Positions 43,283 through 50,971 of a stretch of DNA of 64,000 bases are shown here, in pieces; position 1 is the first letter of the stretch, and every line of letters begins with the position of its first letter. The position numbers and the translations under genes are program-made. The notes under the pieces are model-generated. The model saw only the letters and a program-made list of their open reading frames with translations. It did not search any database and was not told the origin of the DNA. The stretch is from JAJEFO01 sp965214325 (GTDB lineage: Bacteria; Pseudomonadota; Alphaproteobacteria; Rhodobacterales; Rhodobacteraceae), in the NCBI GenBank assembly GCA_965214325.1, contig CBDCBG010000006.1, positions 558,001-622,000 of the forward strand. Direction: 5' to 3'.

Positions 43283-43886
43283 CAGCGAACTGGCGATGTC
43301 CGCCCTGCCGGAGGGCACGGATCCGGCCTCCGTGGACATCTGGTACGAAGACGAGGCACGCATCGGCCAGAAAGGCATGCTCACCCGCGTCTGGGCGCTG
43401 CGAGGCAGCAGGCCCCGGGTGCCAAGGGACCATCGCTACGGCCATTGCTGTCTGTTCAGCGCGATCTGCCCTGATGACGGTGCGGCGGCCGGCCATGTCT
43501 GCGACAGGGCGAACACGCAGGAGATGAACCGTCACCTCCTGGACATCGGCGCCGCGGTTCCCGACGGCCGTCATGCGCTGGTGGTACTTGACGGCGCAGG
43601 CTGGCATCGGTCCAGGGAAATCGACTGTCCGGAAAACGTCTCGGTGCTGCGGCTGCCGCCCTACAGCCCGGAGCTCAATCCCGTGGAAACGGTGTTCCGG
43701 TTTCTCAAGGCGCGACACTTCGCCAATCAGGTCTTCGAGACCGCCGAGGCAGTCACGGAAAGGGTCGCCGAAGTCCGGGAAGGCTTTGCGGCGTCACCAG
43801 ACCGGATCCGCTCCATCGGCCATCGGTCATGGGCACGTCTCACACCCGATGCCACGCCGGCAAATCAGGGCCATGTTCATGTGTGA
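43283..43886 (+). pseudogene. IS630-family transposase, 3' part
   Basis: The frame restarts SELAMSALPEGTDPASVDIW and carries the catalytic core: YEDEARIGQKG (Asp), LVVLDGAGWH (Asp) and LPPYSPELNPVETVF (Glu). It ends at 43886 close to the right end. With 40291-40784 it would give an intact transposase of about 366 residues. Confidence 0.9.
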
Positions 43887-44081
43887 AAACTTTCTGGGAT
43901 TGGTATGAGTGCTCGGACATGCACGGATCTCCCTACCAAAGCCGACGAATTCTGCGTCGCAGGGCCCATGACGCCCGGCTCACTTCCAACAAGGCTGCTG
44001 ACACTGACATCCCCGCTCGGACTACTTCTGCATCGGGGGAGTGCCAGAATCCCCGGAGCCATGCCACGGCACCGGAGGCGG

Positions 44082-44465
44082 TCAGTTGCCCGGTTTCGGA
44101 AAGAACTGGTCGACAAGGACCGGGTTCCCGTCGGGGTCCGTGATGAATGTGCTCGCCGGTCCGGTAGATTCCGGATCGGTGTCGGTTGCCATTTCGATCC
44201 CGTCGGCCAAGAGTGATGCGCGGATGTCGCGCACGTCGGTGAAGTCGGTGAGACGCGACATGTCCTGGGACAGCCCGGGATTGAAAGTGAGGATGTTTTT
44301 CTCGAAGAGCCCCTGAAACAGGCCGATGACCGTCGTTCCGTTCACCATTATCAGGCATTCCCTTTCATCGCCGCCGGTCACGTGGAAGCCGAGCTTCTCG
44401 TAGAACGACTGCGACTTTGCAAGATCCAGAACGGCAAGGCTGATCGAGAAGGCGCCAAGCTTCAT
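44082..44465 (-). CDS. VOC-family protein (glyoxalase/bleomycin-resistance fold)
   Basis: This 127-residue protein has paired beta-alpha-beta-beta-beta modules. The first begins KLGAFSISLAVLDLAKSQSF and YEKLGF; the second ends ASTFITDPDGNPVLVDQFF, the usual VOC closing strand. Metal-ligand positions are not fully conserved to the eye, so function is open. Two ATGs (44465, 44471) are possible; the inner one leaves room for AGAGAG. It stands alone next to the IS630 end. Confidence 0.8.
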   Translation of the reverse strand: MKLGAFSISLAVLDLAKSQSFYEKLGFHVTGGDERECLIMVNGTTVIGLFQGLFEKNILTFNPGLSQDMSRLTDFTDVRDIRASLLADGIEMATDTDPESTGPASTFITDPDGNPVLVDQFFPKPGN

Positions 44466-45360
44466 TTCCATCTCTCTTGACGAGCGGTTCCGGGATCCGG
44501 TGCCCGACGCGACGATGGTAGCGCGGTCGAAACGGGAAGGAAAGACGTGATGGCAGGTATCTTCGCTGCATGCAGCAGCCGTTTGCCATGCCAGCTGCCT
44601 TCGCAGCCGACCGCGGGAGCGGCCTCCGTGCAGGAGGGAAGTGCCAATCGCGCGGGGTCGGCACTTGCACCCGGGTCCGGAACTAGCCGAAACGAGACGT
44701 TCGCTTCCGGGAATCGCAAACTGGAGCGGCATTTCGATGTCGCGGGGGGGGGGGGGGCCAGAAGAGTGCGGACCAGCGAGGCTTCCAGGTGCGGGGCGAG
44801 CGTTCATGCTCCTGCCTGCACCCGGCGGCACATTCGGTCAGCGGCTTGACCTTGTCTTGGCAGGAAACTGCGCAGCCCCAGCCGGTCAATTTCGGCCAAT
44901 CCGACGTCCGACCTGCAAGACCGCCGGGAGCTTGCCGGCAATGGTGCATGCTTTCGCCGTTTCGCTGACTTTGGCGAAACCTCCACGCGGATCACGCTGG
45001 CCGGAAACGCGGCCAACATGACAAGGCTGCACTATGTCCAACCAGGCCATAGTAGGGGTGAGCAATTGCCCTGATTCTTTGCAAGGATCGAGGCAGGCAA
45101 GAACCCTGAATGCCGCCAAAGATGGTCCCGGCGGTGCAAGACTGCGGAGCGGCGAGATGCAGGATGAAGGTCATCTCCTGGAACTTCGGTCACCGGTTCC
45201 GTCCTTGGCGATGCATGATCGACATGGACATCGACTTGGCGTTGCTGCGGTGCCTATCCTTTGGTGCGCCCCCACCCAGGATTGCCGGGACCCTTGAACG
45301 ATTGCGCTCGGCGCAGCCATGCGGGCAAGGATTTCACGATGGCAACGCGATGGCGGCCGA
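44466..45360. other. non-coding stretch between VOC gene and hisN
   Basis: No gene is supported in these 895 bases. The longest frames (up to 126 codons) are low-complexity and lack ribosome sites or family blocks. It includes an AAGTGCC/GGCACTT inverted pair near 44638-44666 and the 14-base G run. It may be a fully decayed gene region. Confidence 0.55.
44744..44757 (+). repeat. 14-base poly-G tract
   Basis: A homopolymer of 14 G follows TCGC in otherwise non-coding sequence. Such tracts change length by slippage. No intact frame crosses it, so it either marks a dead phase-variable gene, a promoter-spacing switch, or a sequencing uncertainty. Confidence 0.8.
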
Positions 45361-46152
45361 TCAGGCGAGCAATTTCATGGCGGACGCGTGCAATTCTGTC
45401 GTTGCAGCCGCCAATACCCTGCCCCCGTCGTGAGCCGGCTTGCCTTCCCAATCGGTGACGATTCCCCCTGCCGCCTCAATCACGGCAATGGGTGCCTGAA
45501 TGTCAAAGGCCTTTAGGCCGGCTTCGATGACAAGATCGATTTGGCCGGCGGCGAGCAGCGCATATGCATAGCAATCGCAGCCATAGCGGGTCAGTTGCAC
45601 TTTGCTGGCAACGCGTCGAAACGCGGCGGCTTCGGCGGACGTGCCAACTTCTGGGAATGTCGTGAACAGCGTGGCGTCAGCCAATGATGTTGTTCCGCTT
45701 GCGCTCAAGGGGCGGCTGCCTTGCGGCCCCTCAAGAACAGACCTGCCTCGACCGCCCATGAATCGCTCGCCGATATAGGGCTGGTCGATCAGCCCTAGAA
45801 ACGGCCCGTCGTCGTCTGAAATTGCAATCAAAACGCCCCAAGTCGGCGTGCCGCTAATGAACCCTCGAGTGCCGTCAATCGGATCAAGAACCCAGGTCAA
45901 GCCGCTGGTGCCATGCTTCGGCTCAAACTCCTCGCCCAATATGCCGTCCTCCGGTCGACACTCCTCGAGGACCGCGCGCATCAAGGCTTCTGCATTCCTG
46001 TCGGCAACCGTAACCGGGTCAAAGTCTTCGCTCTTGCTTTCCGTTGTCAGACTCCTTGCGCGGAAATGGCGCAGAGTCTCCTCCCGAGCGGCATCCGCCA
46101 ATCTTTCGGCCACGGACCAGAGCTCAACGCTTTCTGTGTCGCCCTCCGGCAT
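45361..46152 (-). CDS. hisN: histidinol-phosphatase, inositol monophosphatase family
   Basis: This 263-residue protein has the IMPase fold. Metal ligands are in GEEFEP (E74), WVLDPIDGTRGF (D90, D93) and AFDIQAPIAVIEAAGG (the DxxP-like C-terminal Asp). The TRGF variant after DPIDG and overall length fit the HisN branch, which removes phosphate from histidinol-phosphate in histidine synthesis. Other IMPase-like substrates are possible. hisF and hisE are 13 kb away, consistent with a scattered pathway. Confidence 0.85.
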   Translation of the reverse strand: MPEGDTESVELWSVAERLADAAREETLRHFRARSLTTESKSEDFDPVTVADRNAEALMRAVLEECRPEDGILGEEFEPKHGTSGLTWVLDPIDGTRGFISGTPTWGVLIAISDDDGPFLGLIDQPYIGERFMGGRGRSVLEGPQGSRPLSASGTTSLADATLFTTFPEVGTSAEAAAFRRVASKVQLTRYGCDCYAYALLAAGQIDLVIEAGLKAFDIQAPIAVIEAAGGIVTDWEGKPAHDGGRVLAAATTELHASAMKLLA

Positions 46153-46527
46153 TGACCTCCCCTTAAGCGCACGCGCATTGCGGGGTATGCGGTGGAAACA
46201 AGGCCGTCAAGTCTCGCTTCATCACCGACGCATCCTCCGCGATGGCACATCGGGCCGCACGGTCGACACTGGTTGGCCAGTCGCAGGTCCACCATCGTCA
46301 AGTGCGTGAAATTCCATCGCGTTCGTTCATTGCGCCTCTGGGAATCGGCACTTACCTCGCAGCGTCCAAGCCGAGCACCCAACACGCTTCATGGGTTCCC
46401 AACCGTGGCTTGCCGGGCCATTCTGTGTCCGGGCCGAGGCTGCCTCGACGTCCGGACGTTTCCATCATGCCGTCATCCTCCCCCAATGGGCATTGAATGC
46501 GCGCAAAGGCTCTCACAGCCTCGCTAA
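46153..46527. other. intergenic region upstream of hisN
   Basis: No gene is supported. The hisN promoter should be within the first 100 bases on the minus strand. The right part abuts an IS5-type end fragment. Confidence 0.5.
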
Positions 46528-46676
46528 GAGGCTGACCTAAAATGTGGATGGCCTCCCCCAGATGTGGTATTCCATGCTGACTTTGACACCAGGCGAAGAG
46601 GGCCACACGGCTTGGAACGAGACCACCCGCGAGAAGCATAGGCGCAGTTCGGACCGGCATGAAAGCGATCTTCGCT
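46528..46676 (+). mobile_element. IS5-type element, 5' end fragment
   Basis: About 149 bases starting GAGGCTGACCTAAAATGTGG match, in inverted orientation, the transposase-start end of the IS5-type element at 47675-48633 (GAGGCTGACCTAGAATGTGG). It includes the transposase start region. It has diverged by several substitutions and stops inside the GPP34 gene, so it is an old truncated copy. Confidence 0.75.
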
Positions 46677-47009
46677 GAGTTCCAGAATGTGACTGTCGAT
46701 CAACCGCGCCAATGCCGTGTCCCGTATTTCGTCAGCATGCCGGGTGGCGCGCTTCACCCAGTGAAGAGCGTCGTGGGTCCGGTCGGCACGCGCGATCTCT
46801 GCGAGCACCGGATCGAGCAATTGGTCCCCCACGGATGTCGTGTCGACCATGAACAGTCTCTGGGCGTCCGTGTCGATGCGATGCTCCAGTGCCAGATCCA
46901 TCAACACAGCACCAGCAAGCGCGTGCCGGGCGGACCATTCCGGCGCTCGTGACAGCGCACCATCCTCGTCACGGAGCAAAAGCAGAAGCTCTTCGGCGAG
47001 TCTCATCAT
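46677..47009 (-). pseudogene. GPP34-family protein, truncated by IS5 fragment
   Basis: The frame MMRLAEELLLLLRDEDGALS, RAPEWSARHALAGAVLMDLA, LEHRIDTDAQRLFMVD, HWVKRATRHADEIRDTALARLI is the N-terminal half of a Golgi phosphoprotein 3 (GPP34)-like lipid-binding protein. It loses identity at LELSED, where the IS5 fragment begins, so the C-terminal half is missing. The start overlaps the PiT transporter stop, so the two were an operon. Confidence 0.7.
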
Positions 47010-47674
47010 CCCGCGCTTCCAAGGAAAATCGCCGACAGCAGGTAGTAGATCACCACCGCGATCACCGCGCCCGCCGGATGCGTGACGACCAGGACGCCAA
47101 AACCGTGCGGATCACACCGAAGTCCAGTTCACCGAACACCGCGTGCGAGGCCAACCCCCAGCATGGCGCCCAACAGCGTCTGGGTCATTGAAACCGGCAT
47201 ACCGGTGCCGCTGACTACCACGACCGTCGACGCGGCCGCGAGTTCGGCGGCGAATCCGCGGCTCGGCGTGAGTTCAGTGATCTTGCGGCCAATCGTGGCC
47301 ATGGCCCGTTAGCCGAATGTCGCCAGCCCGACCATAATGCCTCCCGCTCCCAACAGCAGGACCCAGACCGGAATCACTGACTTGGCGGCCACTCCGCCCG
47401 TCGACACCACTCCGACGACAGCCGCGACGAGCCCGATCGCGTTGGCGGCATCGTTGGAGCCGTGCGCGAACGCCATGCCTGATGCAGTGACTATCATCAG
47501 GATACCGAACACCCTCCAGGTCGCTATAGCGCGACTGTCCTCCGATCGGGGACACGAAGCTCCGGAAACTCAGCCGATCGATCACCAGATGGCCCACAAA
47601 GGCGACGATGCCTGCGGCAATCACGGAATAGAGAAGCGCGACCGGCATGCTGAGGTCCAGTCCGACATGCTTTA
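47007..47674 (-). pseudogene. inorganic phosphate transporter (PiT), C-terminal half
   Basis: After the IS5 element the minus strand continues HVGLDLSMPVALLYSVIAAG, then (after a frameshift near 47515) GILMIVTASGMAFAHGSNDA, ANAIGLVAAVVGVVS, a TAG near 47310, and GFAAELAAASTVVVVSGTGM, PVSMTQTLLGAMLGVGLARG. HGSNDAANA is the second PiT signature. With the N-half it forms one transporter gene carrying at least two stops, two frameshifts and an IS. Confidence 0.88.
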
Positions 47675-48633
47675 GAGGCTGAATCATAAGTCATTGAGTT
47701 GATCATGTCATTGGTTTTCATGGCGTTGCCCCTCGCGCCAGACGGCGGGCCAGGAAGCGGCACGCGGCCAGCTGGACCCAGGCCAGGGAGCTCGCCAGCG
47801 TCCGCTCCACGTCCTTCGCCAGGCGCCGGCACCACGACAGCCAGGCGAACGTCCGCTCCACCACCCATCGGCGACAGGGGACGGTGAAGCCCCTTGTCTC
47901 CCTGGGCCCGGGCACGATCTCCAGGATCGATCCGGGGCCGTGCTCCGCCAGCGCGGCCTCCGGCTTCGGTCCCGCATGCCCGCCGTCCGCCCACAGCTTT
48001 CTCACCTCCGGCGCCTTCTCCGGCACCGCGAGGATGACAGCCGGCGCACCGTCCCGGTCCTGCATGTCGGCCGCGTGAACCCGGACCGCGATCGGGAACC
48101 CCTCCACGTCCACCGTGGCGTGGCGCTTCCTGCCCTTGATCCTCTTGCCCGCGCCGCATCCCGACGGGCCGCCCATCTCCGTCGTCTTCACCGGCTGGCT
48201 GTCGATCGCGGCCGCCGCCGGATCTCCGGAGCGCCCCGCCTGCATGCGCGCAAGATCGCGCAGCGTGCCCATCATGCGCTCCGGAACGCCGTCGTCGCGC
48301 CATGCGCAGAAATGGTTCCGAACCGTCGCAAGGGCGGGAAACACTTGGGAACCGCCCGCCACCGGCACCCCGTCGCCAGCATGTACCGGATCGCGTCGGA
48401 AACCGCCCGAAAGTCGACGGTGCGGCGACGGCCCGGCCTCGACGGGGCCGGCAGGAGCGGCTCGATCACAAGCCGTTCCTCGTCGGTCAAATCGCTTTCA
48501 TGCCGGTCCGAACTGCGCCCGCGCTTCTCGCGGGCGGTCTCGTTCCAAGCCATGTGGCCCTCCTTGCCTGGTGTGGTGATCAGCATGGAAATGCCACATC
48601 TGGGGGAGGTCATCCACATTCTAGGTCAGCCTC
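47675..48633 (-). mobile_element. IS5-family (IS427-like) element in the PiT gene
   Basis: This 959-bp element has ends GAGGCTGA at 47675 and the complement at 48626-48633. Flanks TTA and TCA fit a 3-bp TNA target with one change. It separates the two halves of the phosphate transporter. It carries one transposase spread over two overlapping frames. Confidence 0.82.
47718..48553 (-). CDS. IS5-family transposase in two frames (possible -1 frameshift)
   Basis: The first frame starts MAWNETAREKRGRSSDRHES and runs DLTDEERLVIEPLLPAPSRP, YMLATGCRWRAVPKCFPP. The second frame takes over near 48330 with FPALATVRNHFCAWRDDGVP, then AIDSQPVKTTE (Asp), ADGGHAG (Asp) and RWVVERTFAWLSW (Glu), ending at 47718. 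The change is -1 relative to reading direction. IS427-group elements often use programmed -1 frameshifting, but no A-run is present, so mutation is equally possible. Confidence 0.75.
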
Positions 48634-48636
48634 TCA

Positions 48637-49239
48637 GGCCCTTGACGAAGGTCACAGCCGAAGTCACGAACGCCGAAGCGAAGATGTAGACGGGAACGTA
48701 GCGACGAGCGTAGTACATTGGATCGCTCTTGTCGAAGATTGGCCGCTGCACGCTCAGCACCAGGAAAAACGAGATCGCTCCGGCGAGGACAGGGGTTGCC
48801 ACCCAACTCGCGGCAATAGCTGCCACGTCCCGCCAATGGACCGCGTCGATGCCGATCGCAACCACGGCAAATCCGATAATGGCTCCAACAATCGAGTGCG
48901 TGGTTGACACCGGCCAGCCAAACGCCGACGCGACCGTCAGCCAGATTGCGGCTGCGAAGAGCAAGGAGAGCATGCCAACGACCAGGAGTCCGGGTCCTTC
49001 TCAAGTGCTTCGGCGTCGATGATGCCCTAGCGAATCGTAGACGTCACCTCTCCGCCCGCCAGAAGTGCCCCAAGGGATTCAAACACTCCGGCGATCACGA
49101 TGGCCGCGCCGACCGTGATTGCGCCAGATCTGACAGACGTTCCCATCGAAATCGCCACGTCGTTGGCGCCGATCGCCCAGGCAATATAGAGTCCGGCGGT
49201 GATCGCCATGGCCAGGACAATTGCGAGGCTCACATTCAT
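48637..49239 (-). pseudogene. inorganic phosphate transporter (PiT), N-terminal half
   Basis: The frame starts MNVSLAIVLAMAITAGLYIA and has the first PiT signature GANDVAISMGTSVRSGAITV. A TAG replaces an expected Lys codon in STIR-stop-GIIDAEALE at 49027-49029. A frameshift follows near 48975 and the reading continues LLFAAAIWLTVASAFGWPVS, TTHSIVGAIIGFA to the IS5 junction (TFVKGL). The gene is dead independently of the IS insertion. Confidence 0.88.
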
Positions 49240-49980
49240 GAAACGTGACTCCCGGCCCACACTCTGCACGAAAGAACATGTGGAATCGGTTCCGGCAGGG
49301 GACAGAGTCCCACTCCAAGCACCGCCGCTTCGGCAACCTGATCCCGGGTCATGTGGTTCAACCTACCCTGGTTCAGATCTCAGGAAACTCGGAAAGGAGC
49401 TCTCCAACAAGGCCAGGCCAGCATCGCCGCCGAGAAAAATGGCCGCCGCGCTGACGATTCCGGCGGGAGACGTCAATTTGGCAGCATGACAGCTCGGCGC
49501 CTCGATTTTGAACTTGGCGTCGGAACCGTTCCCCGCAGCTTCGGAGATGTCTTTGAGAACATCCCCGCGTCGCAGCACCGCCCTGTTTGAAACGACCTTG
49601 ACCAACAACAATGGCCGCGCCGAGTTTGTCGTTCCGAATGCCGAACAGGCGGGACAGTCAATGGCGCCAGCCAGTGGAACGCGCATTCGGAACCGCTGGC
49701 CCGACCACCCGAGAGGCCGACAAAGGGCCCTGCGCCGCCGGAATCGCCGAACACGGGAACCGAATGGCCTCCATGAGGTCGCGAAGCTTGCGGGATCACG
49801 GGAAACCAACGTGCCTGGCAGATCTCGCCCTGGCGCATGCAACTGGAGCGAGCGCCTCGGGTCTTTTGCCATCTGGCTGTTGAAATTCACGCTGATTTCG
49901 CCATATTGAACTTTGAAAGCCGTATTCCGGTATTTTGAAAGCCGTATTCCGGTATGTTGAGACAGGAAGGAGCAACATCG
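49240..49980. other. intergenic region with tandem repeat before the Bax-inhibitor gene
   Basis: No gene is supported in these 741 bases. One minus frame (about 49400-49700) has a protein-like stretch (GAIDCPACSAFGTTNSARPL, SEAAGNGSDAKFKIEAPS) that I cannot assign and that may be the residue of a gene linked to the PiT locus. The last 70 bases hold the tandem repeat and the promoter of the downstream gene. Confidence 0.5.
49912..49955 (+). repeat. perfect 22-bp tandem duplication
   Basis: Two adjacent identical 22-base copies (49912-49933 and 49934-49955), each starting TTTGAAAGCC and ending TTCCGGTAT, end 25 bases before the ATG at 49981. TTGAAA could act as a -35-like box. The duplication lies in the promoter or 5' leader of the Bax-inhibitor-like gene. 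Confidence 0.9.
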
Positions 49981-50721
49981 ATGGACAGGTACAACACCAT
50001 CCACACGACCACGACGCAGGCGGAATCGGTCGAGATTCACGAAGGTCTGCGCGCGCACATGAACAAGGTCTACGGCATCATGTCCATAGGCATGCTGGTC
50101 ACGGCAGCCGTGGCTTGGTCCGTTGGCACGAGCGAAGCACTCTCGGCGATTTTCCGCGACCCGACTACCGGAAGCCCGAACATTCTGGGCTGGGTCGCGA
50201 TGTTTCTCCCGCTGGGAATGGTCTTCCTCTTCGGTGGCATGATCAACAGGATTTCGGCAGCTGCCGCGCAAACCTTCTTCTACGTGTTTGCGGCTGCCAT
50301 GGGCCTCTCGATCTCCTGGATATTCGCCGTCTTCACCGGCATATCGATTGCCCAGACATTCGTTGCAACCTCGGCTGGCTTCGCGGCTCTTAGCCTTTGG
50401 GGCTACACGACAAAGCGTGATCTTTCAGGCTTTGGGTCGTTCCTGATGATGGGCCTGATCGGCTTGATCATCGCAATGGTGATCAACCTCTTCGTAGCAT
50501 CCAGCGCACTGGCTTTTGCCGTCTCGGTGATCGGTGTCCTGATCTTCGCCGGCCTTACCGCCTATGACACCCAGAGGATCAAGACGGACTATCTGGCCCA
50601 TGCGCATGCCATGGATCAGGAGTGGCTCGAGAAGTCCGCAATCATGGGGGCGCTGCGCCTCTATCTCGACTTCATCAACCTCTTCATGTTCCTGCTGCAG
50701 TTCATGGGCAGCCGCGAATGA
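49981..50721 (+). CDS. Bax inhibitor-1/YccA-family membrane protein
   Basis: This 246-residue protein has seven predicted membrane helices starting near residue 35. The block MNKVYGIMSIGMLVTAAVAW is the usual family entry; LIFAGLTAYDTQRIK and ALRLYLDFINLFMFLLQFMG are the signature sixth and last helices with the conserved Asp. Bacterial members (YccA) modulate FtsH or act as calcium-leak channels. Start is ATG 49981 with GGAAGGAGC upstream. Confidence 0.92.
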   Translation: MDRYNTIHTTTTQAESVEIHEGLRAHMNKVYGIMSIGMLVTAAVAWSVGTSEALSAIFRDPTTGSPNILGWVAMFLPLGMVFLFGGMINRISAAAAQTFFYVFAAAMGLSISWIFAVFTGISIAQTFVATSAGFAALSLWGYTTKRDLSGFGSFLMMGLIGLIIAMVINLFVASSALAFAVSVIGVLIFAGLTAYDTQRIKTDYLAHAHAMDQEWLEKSAIMGALRLYLDFINLFMFLLQFMGSRE

Positions 50722-50742
50722 CAGCGGTTGGAGAGTTCTGAT

Positions 50743-50776
50743 ATGGGGCCGGTCCATGCGCCGGCCCATTCCTTTT
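50743..50776 (+). terminator. intrinsic terminator after the Bax-inhibitor gene
   Basis: A GC-rich stem ATGGGGCCGG/CCGGCCCAT with an eight-base loop, followed by TCCTTTT, lies 22 bases after the stop codon. It fits a factor-independent terminator on the plus strand and separates this gene from lon. Confidence 0.7.
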
Positions 50777-50971
50777 CGACCACAACCAGCTCCAGATGCG
50801 GACTTCCCGCAAGCTGGCCTGTTATTGCCGATGCGCTTGCCTTGGGCAGCGACAGGAACGCAAGCTTGATCCACGAGCAGAGGTTGAAGGTTACCTGACC
50901 CGAAACCAAGTATAGATTTCGTAATCAGGAGAAGGACGGCACTGTCGCAATCTCGGCCGGACCTTCTCGCA

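Larger units (their letters stand above)
40161..43903 (+). mobile_element. IS630-family element split by a larger insertion
   Basis: Left end CCAATTCAAGAAAGTAATGA and right end (other strand) CCAATCCCAGAAAGTTTTCA align, and both sides are bordered by TA (40159-40160 and 43904-43905), the IS630 target. Excluding the 2.49 kb insert at 40785-43277 the element is about 1.25 kb with a single transposase. Confidence 0.85.
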
